Assembly (NCBI GenBank): GCA_963977795.1
Contig: CAXBRB010000043.1
Location: 1 to 14,895, forward strand
DNA from: Bog-756 sp963977795
GTDB lineage: Bacteria > Actinomycetota > Acidimicrobiia > Acidimicrobiales > RAAP-2
Direction of reading: 5' to 3'
Length of the DNA: 14,895 nt
In this document: in pieces, positions 1 through 6,739 of the stretch
Layout: each line of letters starts with the position of its first letter
Numbering within the stretch: the first letter of the stretch is position 1
Translations under genes and position numbers: made by a program
Notes under the pieces: generated by a model
The model's input: the letters and a program-made list of their open reading frames with translations, nothing else
What the model was told of the DNA's origin: nothing
The model's database searches: none

Positions 1-224
1 TCGGTGGCCCGCACCGAGGGGGCCCAGGGCGTGGTGGCCCTGGCCCGGCCCATCGAGGAGACGCCGCTCGAGGACCTCGACGACATCGAGGCCCTGGCTG
101 CCCGTCGGCGGGTCACCGTCGAGGTGGTCTCCCGTCGGCGCCTCGACTCGGTGGCCCGCACCGAGGGGGCCCAGGGCGTGGTGGCCCTGGCCCGGCCCAT
201 CGAGGAGACGCCGCTCGAGGACCT
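1..224 (+). repeat. 77-bp exact direct repeat at the contig edge (1-77 and 148-224)
   Basis: Bases 1-77 are identical to 148-224. The match starts at the very first base and breaks at 78 (C) against 225 (G). The offset of 147 keeps the reading frame. A repeat of exactly 77 bases that begins at the contig end is what a k=77 de Bruijn graph leaves when a path passes twice through one vertex. Confidence 0.9.
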
Positions 225-726
225 GTGCCAGGCCACGGTCCGGGGCCGGCTCCCGTTCCTCCTGGTCGTCGACGGCATCACCGACCCCCACAACCTCGGG
301 GCCGTCCTGCGTAGCGCCGAGTGCGCCGGCGTCACCGGGATCGTCCTCCCCCGGCACCGGGCCGCCCACCTGTCGCCCACGGTGACCAAGGTGGCCGCCG
401 GGGCCATCGAGCACCTCCCCATGGCCCTGGTGGGCGGCATCCCCACCGCGCTGACCACGCTGGCCGGGCTGGGGGTCTGGTCGGTGGGCCTGGTGGGCGA
501 GGCGCCGACCTCCCTCTACGACCTGGCGCTGGGCGACCGGCCGGTGGCCCTGGTGCTGGGCAGCGAGGGGACCGGCCTGGCCGCGCTTACCCGCAAGCGG
601 TGCGACGTCCTGGCCGCCATCCCCCAGCACGGGGCGCTCACTTCGCTGAACGCGGCGACGGCTGGGGCCATCGCCTGCTTCGACGTGTCCCGCCAGCGGG
701 CCGCCGCCGGCGAGGCGCCGCGCTAG
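1..726 (+). CDS. rlmB: RlmB/TrmH-family RNA ribose 2'-O-methyltransferase, 5'-truncated
   Basis: SpoU/TrmH-class (SPOUT fold) methyltransferase, probably the RlmB type that transfers a methyl group from S-adenosylmethionine to a ribose 2'-OH of 23S rRNA. The three SPOUT motifs are clear. Counting from the GTG at base 4, motif 1 is DPHNLGAVLRSA (about residues 94-105), motif 2 is LVLGSEGTGL (183-192), and motif 3 is IPQHGALTSLNAATAGA (206-222). Only the end of the N-terminal RNA-binding domain is present, because the gene runs off the left edge; the GTG at base 4 is not its true start. The first 50 or so residues are suspect: a 77-bp stretch at 1-77 is repeated exactly at 148-224, in frame with a 49-codon period, so one 26-residue stretch appears twice. 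This is probably an assembly loop. The C-terminal catalytic part looks intact and ends at TAG. RlmB against another TrmH paralogue (such as TrmH itself or a TsnR-like enzyme) cannot be settled without the N-terminus. Confidence 0.85.
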   Translation, partial: SVARTEGAQGVVALARPIEETPLEDLDDIEALAARRRVTVEVVSRRRLDSVARTEGAQGVVALARPIEETPLEDLCQATVRGRLPFLLVVDGITDPHNLGAVLRSAECAGVTGIVLPRHRAAHLSPTVTKVAAGAIEHLPMALVGGIPTALTTLAGLGVWSVGLVGEAPTSLYDLALGDRPVALVLGSEGTGLAALTRKRCDVLAAIPQHGALTSLNAATAGAIACFDVSRQRAAAGEAPR

Positions 727-743
727 CAGCCGTTTCCAGGCGA

Positions 744-760
744 CCGTCGGCCTTCGACGG
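744..760. terminator. Hairpin between convergent genes
   Basis: CCGTCG (744-749), loop GCCTT and CGACGG (755-760) form a perfect 6-bp stem in the 60-bp gap between the methyltransferase gene (+) and the DUF427 gene (-), which converge here. There is no T-run on either side. A role as bidirectional terminator is inferred from stem and position. Confidence 0.35.
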
Positions 761-786
761 GTGACGGCCGCTGAGCCGGGTCTGCG

Positions 787-1077
787 TCAGACCTGCTCGA
801 CGACCACGCCCCGCCAGAAGGCCACCCGGTCGCGGATCTCGGCGGCCGCCTCGGACGGCTCGGGGTAGTACCAGGCGGCGTCGGGGTTGCGCTGGCCGTC
901 GACCACCACGGTGCGGTAGCGGGCGGTGCCCTTCCACGGGCACACGGTGGTGGTGTCGCTCGGCTCGAACCGCTCAGCCACCACCGACTCGGGCGGGAAG
1001 TAGTGGTTCCCCTCCACCACCACGGTGGCATCGCTCTCGGCCAGGACGGCCCCGTTCCAGGTCGCACGTACGGTCAT
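787..1077 (-). CDS. DUF427 domain protein
   Basis: A 96-residue protein that spans nearly the whole DUF427 domain (PF04248). Family hallmarks are visible: the opening WNGAVLAESDATVVVEGNHY (about residues 7-26), the block SDTTTVCPWKG (40-50), and the ending NPDAAWYYPEPSEAA (64-78) followed by VAFW. No signal peptide or membrane segment is seen. The family's biochemical role is not firmly established, so none is assigned. The ATG at 1077 is supported by GGAG with a 5-base spacer. It lies 76 bp downstream of egtD on the same strand and is probably the last gene of that transcript; any link to ergothioneine chemistry rests on position only. Confidence 0.85.
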   Translation of the reverse strand: MTVRATWNGAVLAESDATVVVEGNHYFPPESVVAERFEPSDTTTVCPWKGTARYRTVVVDGQRNPDAAWYYPEPSEAAAEIRDRVAFWRGVVVEQV

Positions 1078-1153
1078 GCCTGCTCCAACGCCGTCTCGGG
1101 CCTGGCTGTTCCCGTCCGCTGCGGGCCGCTTCCGATCCGGCGGCGCCGGCTGG

Positions 1154-2134
1154 TCAGGTCCGGCGGGCCAGGGTCAGCTGGAACTCGTCGCCGTCCGAGG
1201 TCCAGGCCCGCTCGACGGCGAAGCCCGCCTCGTCCAGCTCGGCGGCCAGCGCCACCGGGTCGAACTTGGTGCTGATCTCGGTGCGCATCTCCTCGCCGGT
1301 AGCGAAGTGCACCTCGATGCCGAGGTCGGCCACGGTGACCGTCCGTTCGTCGCGGGAGCGCAGCCACATCTCGATGCGGTGCTCGTCCTCGTCCCAGCGG
1401 GCGACGTGGTCGAAGCGGGACGGGTCGAAGTCGGCGCCGAGCTCCCGGTCGAGGACGGCCAGGACGTTGCGGTTGAACTCGGCGGTCACCCCGGCAGCGT
1501 CGTCGTAGGCGGCCACCAGTCGGCCCCGGTCCTTGATCAGGTCGGTCCCCAGCAGCAGGGCGTCCCCGGGGGTCATCGACCGGTGGAGGTCGGCGAAGAA
1601 GACCTCCCGGCCGGCGGGGTCCAGGTTCCCGATGGTCCCGCCCAGGAAGGCCACCAGCCGTCGACGCCCGCCGCCGAGGTGGCCGAGGTGGTGGAGGAAG
1701 TCGCCCACCACGGCGTGGACGGCCAGGCCCGGGTACTCGGCGGACAGGGCGGTGGCCGCCTCCCACAGCACGGTGTCGCTGACGTCCAGGGGGACGTAGG
1801 TGCCGAGCAGGCCGGTGCGGGCCATGGCGTCCAGCAGCAGCCGGGACTTGTCGCAGGTGCCCGCCCCCAGCTCGACCAGGGTGTCGGCGCCGGCCGCGGT
1901 GACCATGTCCACAGCGTGGGCCTCGAGGATGGAGCGCTCGGCCCGGGTCGGGTAGTACTCGGGCAGACGGGTGATCTCGTCGAAGAGCCGGCTGCCCCGG
2001 TCGTCGTAGAAGTAGACCGGCGGGAGCTCCTTGGGCTCGGCGGCCAGGCCGGCCCGGACGTCGGCCTCCATGGCCGCCCGCAGGTCGGCCGGGGTGAGGT
2101 GGACCTCGATGGTGGGGGGGATGACGTCGGCCAT
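1154..2134 (-). CDS. egtD: L-histidine N(alpha)-methyltransferase (ergothioneine synthesis)
   Basis: EgtD transfers three methyl groups from SAM to the alpha-amino group of histidine, giving hercynine (trimethylhistidine), the first step to the thiol antioxidant ergothioneine. At 326 residues it matches the usual length of about 320. Family motifs appear in order: YFYDDRGSRLFDEITRLPEYYPTR (about 41-64, quoted here as two joined blocks YFYDDRGSRLFDEIT and RLPEYYPTR), the SAM loop ELGAGTCDKSRLLLDAM (88-104), FLGGTIGNLDP (163-173), which holds the conserved Asn of the histidine pocket, HRIEMWL (252-258), and the C-terminal EEMRTEISTKF (281-291), whose Glu and Ser contact substrate in characterised EgtD. 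The ATG at 2134 has an AGGG five bases upstream. It follows egtB by 99 bp on the same strand, and hercynine is the EgtB substrate. No egtA, egtC or egtE is present in the window. Confidence 0.95.
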   Translation of the reverse strand: MADVIPPTIEVHLTPADLRAAMEADVRAGLAAEPKELPPVYFYDDRGSRLFDEITRLPEYYPTRAERSILEAHAVDMVTAAGADTLVELGAGTCDKSRLLLDAMARTGLLGTYVPLDVSDTVLWEAATALSAEYPGLAVHAVVGDFLHHLGHLGGGRRRLVAFLGGTIGNLDPAGREVFFADLHRSMTPGDALLLGTDLIKDRGRLVAAYDDAAGVTAEFNRNVLAVLDRELGADFDPSRFDHVARWDEDEHRIEMWLRSRDERTVTVADLGIEVHFATGEEMRTEISTKFDPVALAAELDEAGFAVERAWTSDGDEFQLTLARRT

Positions 2135-2201
2135 GGGCGCCCTGACAGGGTAGGGCGTGCGCCGGAGGTCGCCGGTCCGGCCCCGCCGGTCAGGTGCTGT
2201 T

Positions 2202-2246
2202 GGTCAGACGTCCGTCGGTCAGACGTGCACTGGTCAGACGTCGCGG
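2202..2246. repeat. Three 15-bp tandem units over the egtB stop codon
   Basis: GGTCAGACGT recurs at 2202-2211, 2217-2226 and 2232-2241, exactly 15 bp apart. On the minus strand each unit contains ACGTCTGACC, so three in-frame TGA codons follow one another at the end of egtB; the first (2236-2234) ends the gene. The last five bases of each unit differ. Confidence 0.85.
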
Positions 2247-3544
2247 GCGAGGCGCAGCCCGGAGAAGGCCCACCGGGCCCGGGCCGGGAAGAAGTTGCGG
2301 TAGGTGGCCCGGGCGTGGCCGGGCGGGGTGGCGCACGAGCCGCCCCGGAGCACGTACTGGTTCACCATGAACTTGCCGTTGTACTCGCCCACCGCTCCGG
2401 CCGGCGGGACGAAGCCGGGGTAGGGGGCATAGGACGACGAGGTCCACTGCCAGACATCCCCCAGGGGGTGGGTGGCCGCACCGGCCGGTGCCGGGGCCAG
2501 GACCTCGAGGTCGAGGAGGCGGGCGGCGGGGAGGACGCCGGCACCGGCCCCCAGTCGGCTGGCCGACACCGCCTCCCACTCGGCCTCGGTGGGGAGACGG
2601 GCCCCGGCCCACCGGGCGAAGGCGTCGGCCTCGAAGAAGCTGATGTGGCAGACCGGGCGGGCCGGATCGACCGGCCGCTCGCCGGCCAGGGTGAACTCGT
2701 GCCACCCGGCGGTCCGCTCGGCCCAGTAGAGGGGAGCCGCCCATCCCTCGGCGGCGGCCGTGGCCCACCCCTCGGCCAGCCACAGCTCCGGGCGCTCGTA
2801 GCCGCCGTCGTCCATGAAGGCCAGCCACTCGCCGGCGGTGACCGGCCGGTCGCACAGTGCGAAGGGGACGAGCTGGACGGTGTGGCGGGGTGACTCGTTG
2901 TCGAAGGCGAAGCCTGCCCCGTCGTGGCCTACGGGCACCGGCCCTCCCGGATGGGCGGTCCAGGTGGCCGGCCCGGCCGGACCGGCGGCGGTGGGGCCCA
3001 GGGGGGCATACGCCGGCAGCAGGGGATTGCGCGAGAGCAGGTGCTTGATGTCCATCAGCAGGAGCTCCTGGTGCTGTTGCTCGTGCTGGATGCCCAGCTC
3101 GACCAGCGCACCGATCGCCGAATCGGGGCTGGTCCCTCCGTCGCCGATGGCTCCGGTGCCATCCAGGAGCTCGGCCATGGCGGCGTCCACGTGGCGCCGG
3201 TAGGTGGCCACCTCGTCGATGCCCGGTCGGGTGATCAGGCCGCGCTCGGCCCGCGTGTGCTGGGGACCGACCCCCTCGTAGTAGGAGTTGAACAGGGTGC
3301 GGTAGGCGGCATGGACGGGCACATAGCCCTCGAGGTGGGGTTCGAGCAGGAACGTCTCGAAGAACCACGAGGTGTGGGCCCGGTGCCACTTGGTGGGGCT
3401 GGCGTCGGGCATCGACTGGGCCGTCTGGTCCTCGGGGGAGAGGGGATCGGCCAACGCCTCGGTCAGGCGGCGGACGGTGGCGAACCGACCTGCGGCATCA
3501 GGCGCGGTGGCGCCGAGGTCCGGTGCGGATCCGGTGGTGCCCAC
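2234..3544 (-). CDS. egtB: Hercynine oxygenase (ergothioneine sulfoxide synthase)
   Basis: EgtB is a non-haem iron enzyme that uses O2 to join hercynine and a thiol donor (gamma-glutamylcysteine or cysteine, depending on type) into a sulfoxide. The 436-residue protein has the two expected domains. The N-terminal DinB-like part carries KWHRAHTSWFFETF (52-65) and HEQQHQE (154-160), the H-x3-H-x-E iron signature, with His54 or His57 as the probable third ligand. The C-terminal part is formylglycine-generating-enzyme-like and ends in EYNGKFMVNQYVLRGGS and NFFPARARWAFSGLRLA. The start is a GTG at 3544. No Shine-Dalgarno is seen, but TACAGT (3556-3551) ends 6 bp upstream, so the message is probably leaderless. 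It lies downstream of tRNA-Thr on the same strand and upstream of egtD. Function is highly likely; thiol-donor specificity cannot be read from sequence alone. Confidence 0.95.
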   Translation of the reverse strand: MGTTGSAPDLGATAPDAAGRFATVRRLTEALADPLSPEDQTAQSMPDASPTKWHRAHTSWFFETFLLEPHLEGYVPVHAAYRTLFNSYYEGVGPQHTRAERGLITRPGIDEVATYRRHVDAAMAELLDGTGAIGDGGTSPDSAIGALVELGIQHEQQHQELLLMDIKHLLSRNPLLPAYAPLGPTAAGPAGPATWTAHPGGPVPVGHDGAGFAFDNESPRHTVQLVPFALCDRPVTAGEWLAFMDDGGYERPELWLAEGWATAAAEGWAAPLYWAERTAGWHEFTLAGERPVDPARPVCHISFFEADAFARWAGARLPTEAEWEAVSASRLGAGAGVLPAARLLDLEVLAPAPAGAATHPLGDVWQWTSSSYAPYPGFVPPAGAVGEYNGKFMVNQYVLRGGSCATPPGHARATYRNFFPARARWAFSGLRLARDV

Positions 3545-3550
3545 CGGGGC

Positions 3551-3556
3551 ACTGTA
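3551..3556 (-). promoter_or_regulatory. -10 element for leaderless egtB
   Basis: TACAGT on the minus strand (four of six bases match TATAAT) is followed by 6 bases and the GTG start at 3544, which places transcription start at or next to the start codon. No convincing -35 hexamer is visible. Confidence 0.45.
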
Positions 3557-3590
3557 CCCGCCGGCGTGCGGAGCCCCGGGGCGGACGGGG

Positions 3591-3663
3591 AGCCGGCGGT
3601 GGGAATCGAACCCACGACCTGACGCTTACAAGGCGCCTGCTCTGCCAACTGAGCTACACCGGC
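3591..3663 (-). tRNA. tRNA-Thr(TGT)
   Basis: The minus strand folds into a complete cloverleaf of 73 nt without an encoded CCA. The acceptor stem is GCCGGTG with CGCCGGC (one G-T pair), the D arm contains GCTC-AGTTGGCAG-AGC, the anticodon stem is GGCGC/GCGTC with loop CTTGTAA (anticodon TGT, reading ACA), the variable loop is AGGTC, and the T arm is GTGGG-TTCGATT-CCCAC. The discriminator base is T (complement of 3591). It lies between the LytR_C gene (opposite strand) and egtB (same strand). Confidence 0.95.
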
Positions 3664-3691
3664 GGGCACCCGACCGTGCGGGCGCCGGGCC

Positions 3692-3697
3692 AGTGTA
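3692..3697 (-). promoter_or_regulatory. Candidate -10 element for tRNA-Thr
   Basis: TACACT on the minus strand, about 28 bp upstream of the mature tRNA 5' end, would start a transcript with a leader of about 20 nt for RNase P to remove. No clear -35 is seen; the call rests on sequence and spacing. Confidence 0.3.
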
Positions 3698-3766
3698 GGG
3701 GTGGACGGCGCGCCCGGCGGGTGCCGGTGCTTGCGCCGCCTCCCCCTGCGCGGCAGGCTGGCCCCG

Positions 3767-4351
3767 ATGGCCGACCCCGCCCCGCCCGACGACGGCACCG
3801 CTCCGTCGGGCGCCCACCGCCTGCCCCTCGAGCGGGCTGTGGTGCTGCTCGGCCTGTTCGTGATCGTCGCCGTCCTGCTCCTCGGCCGGATCCACCCGAC
3901 CGCAGCACCTGGCCCGTCCGGTGGCGGCTCCGCCACCCCGACCACGACCGTCCCGGCCGGCGGCGGATCGGCCCCGCCGACGACCGCCGCACCGTCTCGG
4001 TCGACCACCACCACGGCAGCCAAGGCGGTGCCCAACGTCCCGGTCCTGGTGGCCAACGCCTCGGGCACGGCCGGTGCCGCCGCCACCGTCACCAACCAGC
4101 TCCAGCTGGCCGGGTGGACCGTGCAGTCGCCCATCAACGCCTCCACCCACGTCTCCAGCACGAGCATCTACTACGTCCAGGGCCAGAAGGCTGCAGCCCT
4201 GATCCTGGCCTCCTCGCTCCATCTGCCGGCCTCGGTGGTGGCGCCGTACACCACGGCCGCCCCGGTCAGCACCATCGGCACCGCCGAGCTGCTGGTGGTG
4301 GTCGGGCCGGACCTGGTGTCCAGCGGGTCGACCGGCGCGGCGTCCACCTGA
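3767..4351 (+). CDS. Membrane-anchored protein with LytR C-terminal domain
   Basis: A 194-residue protein with a short cytoplasmic N-terminus, one transmembrane helix (VVLLGLFVIVAVLLLG, about residues 26-41), a long Pro/Thr/Ser/Gly linker typical of extracytoplasmic actinobacterial proteins, and a C-terminal LytR_C domain (PF13399-like; about 86-180) starting VPVLVANASG. The domain also occurs at the C-terminus of LytR-CpsA-Psr wall glycopolymer ligases; here it stands alone without the catalytic part, so the role is probably binding or modulating at the cell surface. The ATG at 3767 directly precedes the charged, proline-rich N-terminus; a GTG at 3701 in the same frame would add 22 unconvincing residues. 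The stop codon lies in a 13-bp tandem duplication and overlaps a possible start of the next gene. The substrate is unknown. Confidence 0.75.
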   Translation: MADPAPPDDGTAPSGAHRLPLERAVVLLGLFVIVAVLLLGRIHPTAAPGPSGGGSATPTTTVPAGGGSAPPTTAAPSRSTTTTAAKAVPNVPVLVANASGTAGAAATVTNQLQLAGWTVQSPINASTHVSSTSIYYVQGQKAAALILASSLHLPASVVAPYTTAAPVSTIGTAELLVVVGPDLVSSGSTGAAST

Positions 4352-4366
4352 GCCGTCCACCTGAGC
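4341..4366. repeat. 13-bp tandem duplication over a stop codon
   Basis: CGTCCACCTGAGC occurs at 4341-4353 and again at 4354-4366 without a spacer or mismatch. The TGA in the first copy ends the LytR_C-domain gene. The period is not a multiple of three. Confidence 0.9.
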
Positions 4367-5214
4367 CGCCGGGCGGACCCGCACCTGAAGCGTCCGCCCC
4401 GCCCGGTCCGGTCCGGACCGCCCTGGCGCCGCTCCTGGTCGCCCCCGGCCGCACCGCCCTCCTGACCGACTTCGACGGCACCCTGGCCCCGATCGTGGCC
4501 GAGCCGTCCGCTGCGGTGGCGCTGCCGGGCGCCGATGCGGTCCTGGTCCGCCTGGCGGCCCGTTTCGGACAGGTGGCCGTGGTGTCGGGCCGCCCGGTCC
4601 CGTTCCTGGTGGAGCGGCTGCCCAGAGCGGCGGCCTCGGCGGTCGAGCTGGTCGGCCTCTACGGCCTCGAGGTCGCCGGACCCGACGGCGTGGTGCGGTC
4701 CCATCCCGAGGTGGCCCGGTGGCAGGGGGCGGTGGACGAGGCGGCCGACCTCCTGGCCGCGGCGGCGCCTCCGGGTGTGCTGGTGGAGCGGAAGGGGGCA
4801 TCGGTCACCGTGCACTGGCGGGCCGACCCGGGGTGCGAGCCGTGGGTCCGGGACGCTGTCGGCGCCGAGGCCGGACGCTCGGGCCTGGCCGCCCACCCGG
4901 CCCGGGCCTCGCTGGAGCTCCGCCCGCCGGTGGCCGTCGACAAGGGCACGGTGGTGGAGGAGCGGTGCGCCGGCATGGTGGCCGCCTGCTACCTGGGCGA
5001 CGATGTGGGCGACGTCCCGGCCTTCGCCGCCCTGCGCCGGTGGGCGGCGGCCACCGGTGCGGCCGCGGTGGGGGTGGCCGCCGAGGACGAGGAGACCGAT
5101 CCGACGGTGCGGTCCGCCGCCGACGTGGTGGTGCCGGGTCCCGCCGCCGTCCTCGCCATCCTCGACTGGCTCGCCGGTGCTGCACCCTCCGGGGCGGCCT
5201 CGGCCGACACCTGA
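4348..5214 (+). CDS. otsB: Trehalose-6-phosphate phosphatase-like HAD enzyme
   Basis: HAD-superfamily phosphatase of the trehalose-phosphatase family, expected to remove phosphate from trehalose 6-phosphate or a similar sugar phosphate. Numbered from 4348, motif I is DFDGTL (Asp41 nucleophile, Asp43 acid/base), motif II VVSGRP (Ser80), motif III VDKGT (Lys199), and motif IV LGDDVGD (216-222). The length of about 260-290 residues fits OtsB. The start is uncertain: no ATG, GTG or TTG exists in this frame from the GTG at 4114, deep inside the upstream gene, to the GTG at 4498 just past motif I. The CTG at 4348 overlaps the upstream stop as CTGA and is used here as a coupled non-standard start; CTG at 4423 is an alternative. 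The gene converges with otsA, 59 bp away. Specificity could extend to glucosylglycerate phosphates given the neighbouring gpgS. Confidence 0.8.
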   Translation: MSRPPEPPGGPAPEASAPPGPVRTALAPLLVAPGRTALLTDFDGTLAPIVAEPSAAVALPGADAVLVRLAARFGQVAVVSGRPVPFLVERLPRAAASAVELVGLYGLEVAGPDGVVRSHPEVARWQGAVDEAADLLAAAAPPGVLVERKGASVTVHWRADPGCEPWVRDAVGAEAGRSGLAAHPARASLELRPPVAVDKGTVVEERCAGMVAACYLGDDVGDVPAFAALRRWAAATGAAAVGVAAEDEETDPTVRSAADVVVPGPAAVLAILDWLAGAAPSGAASADT

Positions 5215-5224
5215 GGCCGCCCCG

Positions 5225-5257
5225 GTCTCGGGACGGGTCTCGGGACGGGTCTCGGGG
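5225..5257. repeat. 12-bp tandem repeat between convergent otsB and otsA
   Basis: GGTCTCGGGACG at 5225-5236 recurs at 5237-5248 in a 12-bp register, with a partial third copy to 5257 (GGTCTCGGG). It lies in the 59-bp gap between the two convergent genes. Adjacent CCCG/CGGG segments can form short stems, so it may help end transcription, but no T-run is present. Confidence 0.75.
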
Positions 5258-5273
5258 CCGGGGCCGGACGGGC

Positions 5274-6734
5274 TCAGGACGCCGGTGCTGCGGCCTCCTG
5301 CTGGGCGGCCAGCCAGGCCTCGGGACGCTGGGCCGTGACGGCGGCCCGCAGGGCCCGGGCCCGGGCCGACCGCTCGTCGTCGTCCATGGCCAGCGCCCGG
5401 GCCAGCACGGCGGCCGTCCCGGACACGTCGAAGGGGTTGACCTCGAGGGCGGCGTGGCCCAGGAGGTCGAAGGCCCCGGCCTCCCGGGAGAGGGCCAGGA
5501 CCCCGTCGCGCCGGTTGCACAGGGGGCCCTCCATGGCCACCAGGTTGAGGCCGTCCCGCACCGGGTTCACCAGGAGGACGTCGGAGCGCTGGAGGGCGGC
5601 CAGAGAGCGGGGATAGTGGTCCTCAACCTCGAGGACCACCGGCGTCCACCCCGGTGTGGCCCACCGCTCGTTGATGCGGGCCACCGTGGTCTCGACCTCG
5701 GCCTGGTAGGCGAGGTAGTCGGCCAGGCCCTGGCGGGTGGGGTAGGCGAGGGCCACGAAGATGACCCGCTCCCGGAGGTGGGGCTGGTGCTCGAGCAGGT
5801 CGTCGAAGGCCCAGAACCCCCGGAGGAGGTTCTTCGAGAGCTCCATCCGGTCGACCCGGACGATGACCTGGCGGTCGTCGCCCCCCACGGCGTCCTCGAT
5901 GCGGGCCAGGGCGGCGGCCACTGCGGGATCCGCGGTGGACCGTCGGAGCCGGTCAGGGTCGACCGAGAGGGGGGCCACGAAGGTCGGGACGTCGCCCCGG
6001 CCGCCGAGCTCGGCCTGCCCGGCCCGGTAGGCGGCGGCCCAGCGGGGGGAGTGGAACCCGCAGGACCGGTGGGCGGCCAGGCCGTCGAGCAGCTCGCTCC
6101 CCACCGCGGTGGGGAGCATCCGCAGCACGGCCGGATCGGCGAAGGGGGTGTGGGTGAAGTGGACGGCGGCGAGATCGGGACGGAGGTGGGCCAGGGCGCG
6201 GGCCACCAGGGTCAGGTGGTAGTCCTGGACGAGGACCCGGCCGCCCGGGGGCGCCACCTCGGCCACCCGTTCCGCCACCAGCCCGTTCACCTCGCGGTAG
6301 GCGTCCCAGGCCTCCATCCAGCGGCGGTCGGCCCGGGGGCGCCGGGCGGCGTCGAAGAGGTGGTGGTGGCAGAACCAGAGCGTGGCGTTGGACACGACGT
6401 CGTAGGCCATGGCGTAGGTCGCAGGATCAGGCAGCACCGGCTCGAGGGCCAGCCCGGGAAGGGCGAACCGGCCCTCGACCACGGCCAGGCGGTCGGCCGG
6501 CCCGAGCGCGCAGGCCACCCAGGCGGCCTCGGTGCCCTCGACGAGGGGGAGCAGCGATCCGGCCAGACCGCCGCCGGTGGCCGCCGGGACCGGCCGGTCG
6601 CCGTCCATGCGGAAGGCCAGGGGTCCCCGGTTCGAGACGAGGACGGTGTCGGCCAGCAGGGCTCCCGGCGGCGTCCGGCCGGCCTCCATCCCGCCAGCCT
6701 CCGTCCCGCCAGGTGCGCCGGCGTCGTCGGCCAT
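5274..6734 (-). CDS. otsA: GT20 glycosyltransferase, OtsA-like (probable trehalose-6-phosphate synthase)
   Basis: A 486-residue GT-B glycosyltransferase of family GT20, expected to join a nucleotide-glucose and glucose 6-phosphate into trehalose 6-phosphate. Recognisable blocks are LVSNRGPLAF (32-41), the glycine loop ATGGGLAGSL (52-61), NATLW (116-120), QDYHL (170-174), FTHTPF (193-198), VDRMELSKN (294-302) and NPVRDGLNLVAME (390-402). Some blocks deviate from well-studied OtsA: VDRMELSKN replaces the VDRLDYSKG type, and LWFCHHHLF replaces the LWPLFHY type. Donor and acceptor preference are therefore less certain. The ATG at 6734 lies 5 bp after the gpgS stop, so the two form an operon. The N-terminus holds a 15-bp duplication (6682-6711; GTEAG then GMEAG). 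Alternatives include a glucosylglycerol-phosphate synthase-like enzyme. Confidence 0.82.
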   Translation of the reverse strand: MADDAGAPGGTEAGGMEAGRTPPGALLADTVLVSNRGPLAFRMDGDRPVPAATGGGLAGSLLPLVEGTEAAWVACALGPADRLAVVEGRFALPGLALEPVLPDPATYAMAYDVVSNATLWFCHHHLFDAARRPRADRRWMEAWDAYREVNGLVAERVAEVAPPGGRVLVQDYHLTLVARALAHLRPDLAAVHFTHTPFADPAVLRMLPTAVGSELLDGLAAHRSCGFHSPRWAAAYRAGQAELGGRGDVPTFVAPLSVDPDRLRRSTADPAVAAALARIEDAVGGDDRQVIVRVDRMELSKNLLRGFWAFDDLLEHQPHLRERVIFVALAYPTRQGLADYLAYQAEVETTVARINERWATPGWTPVVLEVEDHYPRSLAALQRSDVLLVNPVRDGLNLVAMEGPLCNRRDGVLALSREAGAFDLLGHAALEVNPFDVSGTAAVLARALAMDDDERSARARALRAAVTAQRPEAWLAAQQEAAAPAS

Positions 6735-6739
6735 CGGGA

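Noticed and set aside
1025..2893. A 622-codon plus-strand open frame across egtD and the 3' half of egtB
   Set aside because: It is antisense to two well-recognised genes, is rich in Gly/Val/Arg/His, and matches no family; long antisense frames are expected at this GC content.
4341..4500. Programmed frameshift fusing the LytR_C protein and the phosphatase
   Set aside because: No slippery sequence precedes the stop codon, and the two domains are not known as a fusion.
2202..5257. CRISPR-like array from the short repeats
   Set aside because: Repeat units are 12-15 bp, directly tandem with no spacers, and no cas genes are present.
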